64,000 bases of DNA. It comes from HXMU1420-13 sp965601825 (GTDB lineage Bacteria > Bacteroidota > Rhodothermia > Balneolales > Balneolaceae). The first letter of the stretch is position 1, and the number at the start of each line of letters is the position of its first letter. Location of the stretch: the NCBI GenBank assembly GCA_965601825.1, contig OZ271839.1:3100001-3164000 (forward strand). The letters are read 5' to 3'. The position numbers and the translations under genes are program-made. Of this stretch, positions 16,926 to 24,967 are shown one piece after another. The notes beneath the pieces were generated by a model, which saw only the letters and a list, made by a program, of their open reading frames with translations, did no database searches and was not told the origin of the DNA.

Positions 16926-17315
16926 TTACTCACTTTTCAATTTTAATGATCCAACCGACCAAGCCCACCAAATCAGTAAAGGGTGTATTACCAGTAAACG
17001 AGCCCAACTAATCCATTCAGCAACACATAAACCACCCTCAACACAGCTTCCGATCTGAAGGAAGTAAACGTGTGACGGAATAAATGATATTAACATTGCG
17101 ACTATAAGATAGCTCGACCATTTTCTTGTTCGTTGAAACAGAACTCCAATCCCTAATACAATTTCAGCTATCCCGCTAACTACAATAATTAAGTCCGGAA
17201 AAGGGAGATAATCAGGAATTAATCCATAATAAAACTCGGGGTCTACAAAGTGATTGACTCCCGCAAATACATAGAAACCGGATAACAGAAAGAGGTTTAT
17301 TTTTTTTAGATCCAT
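16926..17315 (-). CDS. DoxX-like membrane protein
   Basis: 129 residues and four membrane segments. The start FLLSGFYVFAGVNHFVDPEFYYGLIP and SGIAEIVLGIGVLFQRTRKW are characteristic of the DoxX family of small inner-membrane proteins, some of which act in thiosulfate-quinone reduction or redox stress. The role here is unknown. Its start overlaps the end of the upstream gene by 10 bp, so the two are translationally coupled. Confidence 0.87.
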   Translation of the reverse strand: MDLKKINLFLLSGFYVFAGVNHFVDPEFYYGLIPDYLPFPDLIIVVSGIAEIVLGIGVLFQRTRKWSSYLIVAMLISFIPSHVYFLQIGSCVEGGLCVAEWISWARLLVIHPLLIWWAWSVGSLKLKSE

Positions 17316-17704
17316 TGAATTTTCCCTTCCTGATTAGCTTTTTTAAGTATTAAAAAGAATGGAATCCACCAAATAAAGTCATTTGTAAACAAAGTGTAGA
17401 TAAATTCAAAAGGAACTGCTCCAGTAGCATAATTCACAAAGAAACCTATCGGTCCAAAGATCTTGCCTAAGAATCCTACTGCTACAATTGGCCAATGTGT
17501 TAACGGATCCTGTGCCGCCCACCAATATCCCAGGCCATATACTCCGATTACCATTCCCATACCTTGCCAAATCATGGGATGAGTTGGCAATTCCATCCCT
17601 ACTAATTGAAAGAAATGATTTGGAAATAAAACTACCCAGCCTCCCCAAAGCAGGTTATATACGGCAGCGATTCTAAGTGTAAGAGACATTTGTTTTTCTG
17701 ACAT
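17306..17704 (-). CDS. Small four-helix membrane protein
   Basis: 132 residues with four membrane segments: LRIAAVYNLLWGGWVVLFP, MIWQGMGMVIGVYGLGYWWAA, a segment with WPIVAVGFLGKIFGPIGFF, and DFIWWIPFFLILKKA. It resembles uncharacterised membrane proteins found in Bacteroidota and Planctomycetota; I know of no assigned activity. It is coupled to the DoxX gene by overlap, which suggests a shared membrane redox role by association only. Confidence 0.75.
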   Translation of the reverse strand: MSEKQMSLTLRIAAVYNLLWGGWVVLFPNHFFQLVGMELPTHPMIWQGMGMVIGVYGLGYWWAAQDPLTHWPIVAVGFLGKIFGPIGFFVNYATGAVPFEFIYTLFTNDFIWWIPFFLILKKANQEGKIQWI

Positions 17705-18124
17705 TCAAAAATGAATTATTTTTAGTGATTTCAATCATTTCATGAAATCCAATTTCAATCTTAATAGTTCATCACTAAGTGATTATCCTTCCCAGATTTT
17801 GAGTTTGAAAACCAAATGAATTTACATACCTCATTGACTTTGAGCGTATATTTATGGTAATTAGTCACATCCATTTAAGTATGGACGGATGCGCTATAAA
17901 AAAAGGTATATATAGTTGTCCTTCGGGTTAAGTGAGAAAACGTTGTTCAGTAGTTTGTCTCAAGAGAAAATAGGGTTGTAAATTGGGGTTTATTAGGTCC
18001 ATTTTGAGTCTTTGGTAATCACCCAAAATATATTTTCGGAGTAAAATGTGTGTTGTTTTAAACACACGTAATTAGGCGGAACCGAAAAGCCAAAAGAGTA
18101 GGAAAAATATTAAACAAGAGAATT
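17705..18124. other. 420-bp gene-free region with a structured leader
   Basis: Between divergent genes. No reading frame longer than about 15 codons starts here. The right half carries a hairpin (GTGTGTT-6-AACACAC, 18048-18067) and then a short GGC...GCC element with CGG/CCG inside it (18075-18091), 34 bp before the ATG at 18125. I do not recognise a known riboswitch. No good TAnnTTTG promoter was found on either strand. Confidence 0.5.
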
Positions 18125-18535
18125 ATGGAAACTGATGTATTAGGTCTATCAAACACAACGGAAATGAAACTTGGAGGAGGAGCACAATTTTGGGTGTATC
18201 TTTCACCTCAAAATGATACCTCCAAAATGATTACCAATTGGAAGGTAATTTTCACACAAAAAGACAATAACTGGGTTGGTGAAATCAATAGTGAGAACCA
18301 AACTCAACAACTTCAAACACCTGAACTTTCAGGTATCTTCCAGATCAAGGTTGAAGTCTTAAGTGGATCAACAGGTCAATGGCAGGAAATTCCACCCATG
18401 GAAGGCAGTAGAAATGAAATAGGGTGCAATTCTAATTGTGCTTCAATGGTCGGAATTGTTGCAGACAGTACACATCCTCCAATTGGGAGTATAAATGCCA
18501 AATTCTGGACTACATGGGATGCAATGTGTAGCTAG
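18125..18535 (+). CDS. Orphan small protein ending in TTWDAMC
   Basis: 136 residues, no signal peptide, not matching any family I know. The N-terminal half is beta-rich (AQFWVYLSPQND, NWKVIFTQKDNNWVGEI, FQIKVEVLSGSTGQW) and could be an immunoglobulin-like fold. The C-terminal third has three cysteines: IGCNSNCASMVGIVAD and the last four residues AMCS. Its end FWTTWDAMCS echoes FTTWDEYCND of the first protein in the window. It has its own leader and terminator. The upstream frame has no start codon, so ATG 18125 stands. Confidence 0.75.
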   Translation: METDVLGLSNTTEMKLGGGAQFWVYLSPQNDTSKMITNWKVIFTQKDNNWVGEINSENQTQQLQTPELSGIFQIKVEVLSGSTGQWQEIPPMEGSRNEIGCNSNCASMVGIVADSTHPPIGSINAKFWTTWDAMCS

Positions 18536-18567
18536 ATCTTTAGCTTTTAATTTAAAAACCTATAAAT

Positions 18568-18598
18568 GTAGCCTTCAATTTTGAAGGCTACTTCTTTA
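18568..18598 (+). terminator. Terminator of the 18125 gene
   Basis: GTAGCCTTCAA and TTGAAGGCTAC form an 11-bp stem with a 2-base nominal loop, followed by TTCTTTAT. It sits between convergent genes; purB ends at 18596 within it. Confidence 0.8.
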
Positions 18599-19891
18599 TA
18601 CCAATCCTACCCGTTCAAATATCACATCTACATTTCTGGTGTGATGCTGCAAATCAAAAGCATCGTCAATTTCTTCCTTACTTAACTGAGAAGTTATATA
18701 ATCATCACTTTCAACTAATGGCTTAAATGGCTTCTGTGCTTCCCATGCTTGCATTGCCAGTGGTTGAACGGCATCATAAGCTTCTTCACGAATGACACCT
18801 TTTTCGATGAGCTTATTCAAAACCCGTTGCGAGAAAACAAGCCCATGAGTTTTCCAGATATTGGCTTCCATATTTTCTTCAAACACCACCAATCGCTCCA
18901 TAACACCTGCGAATCGAGAAAGCATATAATCAAGAAGTATGGTTGCATCGGGTAGTATAATTCGCTCGGCCGATGAATGTGAGATATCACGTTCATGCCA
19001 AAGCGGAATATTTTCAAAAGCTGAAACCATATATCCACGTAAAACCCGTGCACAACCGGATATATTCTCAGAACTAATTGGGTTTCGCTTGTGTGGCATG
19101 CTGGATGAACCTTTCTGTCCCTTTCTAAAAGCTTCTTCAGCCTCACGAACTTCACTTCGTTGAAGATGTCTTACTTCAACCGCCATCTTTTCCAATGTTG
19201 ATCCAATCAATGCCAAAGTTGACATATAATGAGCATGACGATCACGCTGAAGAGTTTGAGTGGAGATTGGCGCCGGAGTAAGACCAAGTTTCTCGCAAGT
19301 AAATTGTTCAACCTCAGGAGGAATATTTGCAAAAGTACCAACAGAACCTGAAAGCTTACCAAATTCAACATCCGCAGCTGCTTTGTCAAATCTTTCGAGA
19401 TTGCGCTTCATCTCCGCATACCATAAAGCACATTTTAAACCGAAAGTTGTTGGCTCAGCATGGATGCCATGAGTTCGACCCATCATTACGGTGTATTTAT
19501 GTGTCTTAGCTTTTTCAGCCAGCACTTCTATAATGTGTTCCAAATCAGCTTTTAATAGAGCGTTTGCTTGCTTTAAACGAACTCCCCAGGCAGTATCAAC
19601 CACATCAGTTGAAGTCAACCCATAATGCACCCATTTCTTTTCGTCACCTAGACTTTCCGAAACTGAACGGGTAAAAGCGACAACATCATGGCGAGTTTTT
19701 TCTTCGATTTCTTTGATACGATCAACATCAAAAGTGGCTTTTTCATAAAGTCTGTCCACATCCTCCATTGGAATCACTCCAATTTTTGCCCAAGCCCAAC
19801 ATGCTGCTAATTCAACATCTAACCATGCTTTAAATTGATTCTTTTCAGTCCAAATGGATGACATTTCTTCTCGGGCGTATCTGGAAATCAT
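18596..19891 (-). CDS. purB: Adenylosuccinate lyase (PurB)
   Basis: 431 residues from MISRYAREEMSSIWTEKNQ. A fumarase/aspartase-superfamily tetramer acting twice in purine synthesis (SAICAR to AICAR, adenylosuccinate to AMP). Signatures: the N-terminal SRYA, the TSTDVVDTAWG segment, the MGRTHGIHAEP catalytic His region, and the superfamily loop GSSSMPHKRNP. The start at 19891 is preferred over an upstream ATG at 19951: the family begins at the SRYAREEM region, and a TATCTTTG box (19933-19926) lies between the two candidate starts. Confidence 0.95.
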   Translation of the reverse strand: MISRYAREEMSSIWTEKNQFKAWLDVELAACWAWAKIGVIPMEDVDRLYEKATFDVDRIKEIEEKTRHDVVAFTRSVSESLGDEKKWVHYGLTSTDVVDTAWGVRLKQANALLKADLEHIIEVLAEKAKTHKYTVMMGRTHGIHAEPTTFGLKCALWYAEMKRNLERFDKAAADVEFGKLSGSVGTFANIPPEVEQFTCEKLGLTPAPISTQTLQRDRHAHYMSTLALIGSTLEKMAVEVRHLQRSEVREAEEAFRKGQKGSSSMPHKRNPISSENISGCARVLRGYMVSAFENIPLWHERDISHSSAERIILPDATILLDYMLSRFAGVMERLVVFEENMEANIWKTHGLVFSQRVLNKLIEKGVIREEAYDAVQPLAMQAWEAQKPFKPLVESDDYITSQLSKEEIDDAFDLQHHTRNVDVIFERVGLV

Positions 19892-19925
19892 GTAATAAAA
19901 GTACTTCGTATTTAAAATTTTCGTG

Positions 19926-19951
19926 CAAAGATACAGCTTTGATGCACCCAA
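19926..19951 (-). promoter_or_regulatory. Possible purB promoter
   Basis: Minus-strand TATCTTTG (19933-19926) is an exact TAnnTTTG box; the nearest upstream TTG is only 15 bases away instead of 19. Predicted start of transcription near 19919, 28 bases before the ATG. Confidence 0.4.
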
Positions 19952-19995
19952 TGTGGGTAGTAAATGGTAAATAATTCTCTAAATCACTGTGCAGT

Positions 19996-20074
19996 AAACG
20001 CTTTCATTTAAAGAAAATGAATTAAAGTAAAGAAGCGGTTTCATGTAAATAATTGAATTAAAAAAGCGCTTTCA
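19996..20074. promoter_or_regulatory. Three related operator-like sites upstream of amtB
   Basis: AAACGCTTTCA (19996-20006), GAAGCGGTTTCA (20032-20043) and AAAGCGCTTTCA (20063-20074), all in the same orientation, with CG centres 37 and 31 bp apart. The last has the same AAGCGCTT core as the site upstream of glnA and lies 75.5 bp before the -7 box. They look like a cluster of binding sites for one dimeric regulator. The rest of the 304-bp gap between purB and amtB holds only promoters. Confidence 0.55.
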
Positions 20075-20119
20075 CAATGGTATTTTATGCTCTATATAAA
20101 TTTTTACTTAAAAAATTTG

Positions 20120-20150
20120 TTTGATTATTGTTTTCACCTAACTAAGTTTG
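20120..20150 (+). promoter_or_regulatory. amtB promoter (exact Bacteroidota consensus)
   Basis: TTTG (20120-20123), 19 bases, TAAGTTTG (20143-20150). An exact TTTG-N19-TAnnTTTG match. Transcription should begin near 20157, so the TTG at 20148 cannot be the translation start and ATG 20196 is used. Confidence 0.78.
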
Positions 20151-20195
20151 CAGCCGAGAGTAACATCTCCTCACTCATCACTAAATAACTTACTA

Positions 20196-21506
20196 ATGAA
20201 GTTCAGATATAAATTTCTTCTTAGTGTACTAGCTCTTATGACGCTGAACTCGGTACAAGCCCAGGATCTCGCTGCAGAGACAGTACAAGATAATCTTAAT
20301 TACATATGGACCATCGTCGCTGCATGTTTGGTCTTCTTTATGCAAGCCGGTTTTGCTATGGTGGAAGTTGGATTCACACGTGCAAAAAACGCTCTTAACA
20401 TCATCATGAAAAATGTGATGGACGTTTCTGCAGGTGGATTGGCTTTCTTCTTCTTAGGATTCGGTTTGATGTTTGGTACCTCAGCCGGTGGCTGGATAGG
20501 TACTGATGGTTTCATGCTAATGAGCATTGGAGACTATTCTGTTGAATGGTCATATACATTCTTTTTCTTCCAGGCTGTATTTGCTGCTACTGCCGCAACT
20601 ATCGTTTCCGGTGCTGTTGCTGAACGTACAGCTTTTAATGCCTATCTAATTTTCTCTATTGTTATTACTGCATTCATTTACCCGGTATTCGGTTCTTGGG
20701 CATGGGGTAGTTTATTTAATGGTAGTGGCTGGTTAGAAGGTCTTGGATTTATCGATTTCGCAGGTTCTACAGTTGTTCACTCTGTGGGTGGATGGGCTGC
20801 ATTGGCCGGTGCATTGGTAGTCGGACCTCGCGTTGGTAAATATATTAATGGTAAGCCACAAACTATTAAAGGTCACAGTTTACCTACTGCTGCACTCGGT
20901 GTATTCATTCTTTGGTTAGGTTGGTTCGGCTTTAATGCAGGCTCTACTACTACCGGTGATACTAGTGTTGCGCTTATTGCCTTAAATACATTCTTGGCTG
21001 CAGGAGCCGGTGCTTTTGCTGCAATGGTAGTTACATGGGCTACAACTGGTAAGCCAGATGGCACAGTTACTTTAAATGGTGTTCTTGCTGGTCTTGTTGG
21101 TATCACTGCCGGTTGCGCTAATCTTGAGCCAATTTTTGCCATAATTGCCGGTGCAATTGCGGGCGTTATCTGCCATTATTCAATGATTCTTCTTGACAAG
21201 TTTGTTGATGATGCAGTTGGCGCGGTATCTGTGCATGGTGTTTGCGGTGTATGGGGTACTCTTGCTGCAGGCCTGTTTGACTCAGCCGGGTTCAGCTGGT
21301 CAGTAATGGGTGTTCAGGCAATTGGTATTGCTGCAGCTTTCTTATGGACTTTCCCTGTAAGCTATGTGATTTTCAAAGGTATCGATGCTCTGATTCCACT
21401 TAGAGTTAATGGACACCTTGAAGAAATGGGTCTTGACCTGCACGAACACGATGCAGATGCATACCCAGAGTTTGGCGACAAAACGCTAGAGCCAACTCCT
21501 GCCTAA
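20196..21506 (+). CDS. amtB: Ammonium transporter (Amt family)
   Basis: 436 residues: a cleavable signal peptide (LLSVLALMTLNSVQAQ) followed by eleven membrane segments. Trimeric channel moving ammonium across the inner membrane. The family marks are FFMQAGFAMVEVGFTRAKNA, the first pore His in STVVHSVGGWAALAGA, LGWFGFNAGST, and the second pore His in VSVHGVCGVWGTLAAG. No PII gene (glnK) follows, which is unusual; the next gene is a TorF-like outer-membrane protein. Promoter at 20120-20150 and upstream sites shared with glnA suggest nitrogen-responsive expression. Confidence 0.96.
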   Translation: MKFRYKFLLSVLALMTLNSVQAQDLAAETVQDNLNYIWTIVAACLVFFMQAGFAMVEVGFTRAKNALNIIMKNVMDVSAGGLAFFFLGFGLMFGTSAGGWIGTDGFMLMSIGDYSVEWSYTFFFFQAVFAATAATIVSGAVAERTAFNAYLIFSIVITAFIYPVFGSWAWGSLFNGSGWLEGLGFIDFAGSTVVHSVGGWAALAGALVVGPRVGKYINGKPQTIKGHSLPTAALGVFILWLGWFGFNAGSTTTGDTSVALIALNTFLAAGAGAFAAMVVTWATTGKPDGTVTLNGVLAGLVGITAGCANLEPIFAIIAGAIAGVICHYSMILLDKFVDDAVGAVSVHGVCGVWGTLAAGLFDSAGFSWSVMGVQAIGIAAAFLWTFPVSYVIFKGIDALIPLRVNGHLEEMGLDLHEHDADAYPEFGDKTLEPTPA

Positions 21507-21525
21507 TTATTCATCAAAAGACATA

Positions 21526-21560
21526 ATGAAGAGCAAGCTTCACTCACTTGCTCTTCATTT
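21526..21560 (+). terminator. Hairpin between amtB and the TorF-like gene
   Basis: ATGAAGAGCAAG (21526-21537) pairs with CTTGCTCTTCAT (21547-21558), 12 bp with a 9-base loop, followed by TTCTCTC. A full or partial terminator that would let some transcripts continue into the next gene. Confidence 0.72.
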
Positions 21561-21626
21561 CTCTCTCACTCTCGATGTGAAGATCACATCATAATCTCAT
21601 CACACTCACTCAAAGAAGGATTTAAA

Positions 21627-22277
21627 ATGAAAAACTTAAAAAAACTATTATTGGTAGCCGCTTTTTCGCTACTTGCGTTGACACCTGCTACAAGTGTATT
21701 TGCTCAAACTGAAGTAAGTACTGGGGTAGATTTCTACAGCACCTATGTATTTAGAGGTATTGCATTTGACGGACCATCTTGGCAACCATCTGTAGAAGTA
21801 AGCTCAGGTGACTTTGCAATCGGCGCCTGGGGATCTCAAGGTTATACTGGTTTCCAGGAAATGGATTTATATGTTGGCTATCAATTAGGCGACTTATATG
21901 TTGGTTTAACTGATTACTATTACCCAGGATCTAATTGGGGAAGCGAAGACAGCCATGCTTTTGAAGTTAACCTTGGGTACAGTGCTGATGCATTCAGCGT
22001 TGCTGCTAATTACATCTTAAATGAAGGTACTGCAGCTGGCTCAGCTGGAGATGACATGTATTTTGAGCTTGGTTATGCTCTTGATCAAGCAGATCTTTTT
22101 GTCGGTGCAGGTGATGGTTGGCATTCTGCCAACGGTGATTTTGCAGTAGTTAATGTTGGTATAGCCACCAGCAAAGATATAGTCATTACAGATGAGTTCA
22201 CTTTACCTTTAAGTGGTGCAGCAATTTGGAACCCAGATTCTGAGCAGTTCTACATTTTAGTAGGATTTTCTTTCTAG
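21627..22277 (+). CDS. TorF-like putative porin
   Basis: 216 residues with a signal peptide (LLVAAFSLLALTPATSVFAQ) and a mature part made of alternating amphipathic strands ending in FYILVGFSF, the aromatic-terminated outer-membrane beta-barrel signature. The opening TEVSTGVDFYSTYVFRGIAFDGPSWQPSVEVS matches the TorF family (small putative porins). In several bacteria such genes sit by amt genes; here it directly follows amtB across 120 bp, so a role in letting ammonium or a related solute through the outer membrane is a fair inference. Confidence 0.82.
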   Translation: MKNLKKLLLVAAFSLLALTPATSVFAQTEVSTGVDFYSTYVFRGIAFDGPSWQPSVEVSSGDFAIGAWGSQGYTGFQEMDLYVGYQLGDLYVGLTDYYYPGSNWGSEDSHAFEVNLGYSADAFSVAANYILNEGTAAGSAGDDMYFELGYALDQADLFVGAGDGWHSANGDFAVVNVGIATSKDIVITDEFTLPLSGAAIWNPDSEQFYILVGFSF

Positions 22278-22303
22278 TCTTTTACTTATAACTGACTACA
22301 ACT

Positions 22304-22338
22304 AAGGGATTCACTGTGATGGTGATTCCCTTTTTTAT
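22304..22338 (+). terminator. Terminator of the TorF-like gene
   Basis: AAGGGATTCAC and GTGATTCCCTT form a stem with one mismatch and a 7-base loop, followed by a T-run. Lies at the convergence with the M48 protease gene. Confidence 0.85.
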
Positions 22339-23840
22339 TGAACCGGAATTTTCAGGATTGTACCGCGCTGTATTTGATCATCCAATTCAACTTGATTTAA
22401 GATCGCAACATCTAGGGGTTCGATACTCATAGGTAGAATTTGAGGTAATAGCTCAGAAAATGTTCCACTTTGGCGCACTCTTTCAAGATTAATTCTCACT
22501 GGTTGAACACTTAGAACTTGTGGATCATCAACCCCATCAAACGATTGGGTTATTTGTGAGAACACTGACTCATAAATTTGATATTGCGATGTAGTTGTAT
22601 AGTTCAAAAACCGATAAATATTATCTTCATAACTAATAGCGCTGATTTGAATTGTTAGTTCAGATCCATCATCCGTTAATGCAGATACCGTAGCTGAGTA
22701 TGCTTCAAATCCATTTATATTCTGCTCGCCCTCTTCAATTATTTCTATCCCTTCCTGAGAAGTAAATTCAATCACTGATGTTCTGGGCGAGTTATTCCGA
22801 CTGTCAATCGAAAATTGGGTAATAGCATCCTGCGATTCGTTAAACAAAATTACCGCATTAGATTGATTTAAAAGCTCAAATCCATCGGGAATGCGAAATT
22901 GAAATCGCAAGTCAGGATGATAAAACATTCCTGATTTCTCAAAGCCTTCTCTGGGATTATCACCATACATGAGGCCGTCAATTTGATTTAAAAATTGACG
23001 TCGATTAATTAATTCCATTTCATAACCTTTGGCCTCCCATTGAGCCGCCATTCTTGGAATGTTTTCTTCTCGTTCACCCGGATCAGGATGCGATGACAAA
23101 TGAGATGGAATATCATTTCCTGCTTTTTCAGATATTCGTTTTAGAGTAGTAAAAAATTTTCCTCCTTCAGCAGCTACATATCCTTGCATAGCTGCATATT
23201 CAACACCAAGTTTATCTGATTCCCGTTCATCATCTCGCCCGTACCTTAGAAATAATAATTGGGCAGTCGTACCACTCATTTCCAGGATTTGACCACCATC
23301 ATACCCCAGGCTTTCTCCTATTACGGCTCCTCCAATTATTGCCAATTGTCCAAATTGTTGTTCAGCCGCCCTCTGTGATGCATGCCTGGCTGCTACATGC
23401 GCTATTTCATGCCCCAATACAAGCATTAGTTGAGCTTCATTTTCCATATGTGCCAGTAATCCCCTTGTCACATATACATATCCACCGGGTAAGGCGAATG
23501 CATTTACAACTGGACTATTTAAGACACGAAAAGTAAATGGTGTATCCTGATATTCGATGGGAGTCGTTTCTCTATTAAAATGACTTACTCCAACCAGCAA
23601 TTGCCCCAAGCTATCTAAATATGCAGCAAGCTCTGGGTCGTCATATAGTCCATATTGAGCAATTATCTCACTGTCTGCTTCTCTACCAAGCCTTAACTCT
23701 TCTTGCCAGCTATAACCGTAAACCCTTTTATTCCCGGAAACCGGACTTGTTTGAAATGAAACACAACCGCTTACTAGCAGAGTAGTCACTATACTAAAAA
23801 CAAATAAATTGATGGAGGATTTTTTCAGGATGAGTTTCAT
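22335..23840 (-). CDS. M48-family metalloprotease lipoprotein
   Basis: 501 residues from MKLILKKSSINLFVFSI with lipobox TLLVSGC (Cys 26). The peptidase domain has HEIAH (H144, E145, H148) and the downstream third-ligand region ERESDKLGVEYA; it resembles BepA/LoiP-type periplasmic Zn peptidases that police outer-membrane protein folding. After residue 270 comes an extra domain of about 170 residues and a LysM-like tail (LDVAILNQVELDDQIQRGTI). ATG 23840 is chosen over 23861 because it gives a clean lipoprotein signal. Confidence 0.91.
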   Translation of the reverse strand: MKLILKKSSINLFVFSIVTTLLVSGCVSFQTSPVSGNKRVYGYSWQEELRLGREADSEIIAQYGLYDDPELAAYLDSLGQLLVGVSHFNRETTPIEYQDTPFTFRVLNSPVVNAFALPGGYVYVTRGLLAHMENEAQLMLVLGHEIAHVAARHASQRAAEQQFGQLAIIGGAVIGESLGYDGGQILEMSGTTAQLLFLRYGRDDERESDKLGVEYAAMQGYVAAEGGKFFTTLKRISEKAGNDIPSHLSSHPDPGEREENIPRMAAQWEAKGYEMELINRRQFLNQIDGLMYGDNPREGFEKSGMFYHPDLRFQFRIPDGFELLNQSNAVILFNESQDAITQFSIDSRNNSPRTSVIEFTSQEGIEIIEEGEQNINGFEAYSATVSALTDDGSELTIQISAISYEDNIYRFLNYTTTSQYQIYESVFSQITQSFDGVDDPQVLSVQPVRINLERVRQSGTFSELLPQILPMSIEPLDVAILNQVELDDQIQRGTILKIPVQ

Positions 23841-23920
23841 ATTTGAATTTTTAAAAATCATTTTTGGATAACGCGGTAGGATAGGTTAATTATCTATTCA
23901 GTTGAGAATCGTAGGTTATA

Positions 23921-24943
23921 TTAATCCATAACCAAATTAACCTCTTTGACGAGTGAGATTTCAAATTTTCTCACTATGTCTTGCTTTATTTTTTCAGATA
24001 ATTCATAGATATCTCTCCCAGATGCATTCCCATAGTTAACAAGTACCAATGCTTGTTTTTCGTGTACACCCGCATCTCCACTCCTAAATCCTTTCCAGCC
24101 TGCTTTATCGATAAGCCAGCCTGCCGGTATCTTTACAAGATGTTCTGTTACCGGATAAGAAGGCATCTCCGGATATTGTTGTTTTAGTTCATCAAAATGA
24201 AAAACCGGAATTACTGGATTTTTAAAGAAGCTGCCATTATTTCCAATCACATCAGGATCAGGTAGTTTGCTTTTCCTTACTTCAACAACAGAATTAAATA
24301 CATCCTTTATCGTGGGTTGTGAAATTCCTTTCCTATCAAGATTATCCTTTAATGCCACATAAGATGTATTGATCTTTGATACTTTCGACAGTTTCAACCT
24401 CACGTTGGTGATTACAACTTTGTTCTTTAACTCTCCTTTAAATACACTGTCCCGATATCCGAAATGACAATCGTTTTTTGAAAATGTTTTTTGCTCCTCT
24501 TTTTCAATATCTAAGGCTTCAAGACTCTCAAAGACTTCAACTAATTCAACTCCATATGCACCAATATTCTGAATAGGTGCGGCACCTACAGTTCCCGGTA
24601 TAAGGGCTAAATTTTCTATCCCATACCATTCCTCTTTGACGCACTTTTCAACGAGTGAATGCCAATTTTCACCGGCTCCAATTTTTAATACAACTTCAGA
24701 ATCACTTTCCTCTATAATATCAATCCCGAGAATCTGATTTTTGATAATTAAGCCGTCAAAATCATCCACAAATAATAAGTTGCTGCCTCCACCCAAGACC
24801 ATAAACTGTAAGTCAATCGACTTAGCATATTTCACTACTTCAAGTAGTTCTTCCGGAGAATTTACCTCAACAAAATGCTTAGCAGTTGCACGAACACCCA
24901 TTGTAGAATAGGGTGCTAATTGTACATGATCTCTGATATTCAA
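23921..24943 (-). CDS. murB: UDP-N-acetylmuramate dehydrogenase (MurB)
   Basis: 340 residues. A cytosolic FAD enzyme reducing UDP-GlcNAc-enolpyruvate to UDP-MurNAc for peptidoglycan. Clear motifs: STMGVRATAKHFVEV at the start, FMVLGGGSNLLFVDDFDG (FAD loop), the IPGTVGAAPIQNIGAYG segment, the GYRDSVFK Tyr-containing line and the proton-donor Ser in NNGSFFKNP. The YGYRDS-type loop marks a type I MurB. It follows the CNNM gene by 24 bp, so the two are probably co-transcribed. Confidence 0.95.
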   Translation of the reverse strand: MNIRDHVQLAPYSTMGVRATAKHFVEVNSPEELLEVVKYAKSIDLQFMVLGGGSNLLFVDDFDGLIIKNQILGIDIIEESDSEVVLKIGAGENWHSLVEKCVKEEWYGIENLALIPGTVGAAPIQNIGAYGVELVEVFESLEALDIEKEEQKTFSKNDCHFGYRDSVFKGELKNKVVITNVRLKLSKVSKINTSYVALKDNLDRKGISQPTIKDVFNSVVEVRKSKLPDPDVIGNNGSFFKNPVIPVFHFDELKQQYPEMPSYPVTEHLVKIPAGWLIDKAGWKGFRSGDAGVHEKQALVLVNYGNASGRDIYELSEKIKQDIVRKFEISLVKEVNLVMD

Positions 24944-24967
24944 ACTGCGCTACTGGTTAGGACAAAA

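Noticed and set aside
18048..18091. A known riboswitch (for example c-di-GMP type) before the orphan gene
   Set aside because: The GGC/GCC and hairpin elements do not match the conserved positions of any riboswitch class I can recall.
18125..18535. A RiPP or lanthipeptide precursor, because of the Cys-rich C-terminus
   Set aside because: At 136 residues with a structured N-terminus and no modification enzyme nearby, there is no support.
19892..19951. A 20-residue N-terminal extension of PurB
   Set aside because: It lies at or upstream of the likely -7 box and is not family-like; ATG 19891 is the conserved start.
20080..20093. A sigma-54-like TGG...TGC signal upstream of amtB
   Set aside because: The GG and GC are about 10 bases apart, while sigma-54 promoters need a fixed spacing of 12, and the real promoter (TTTG-N19-TAAGTTTG) lies downstream.
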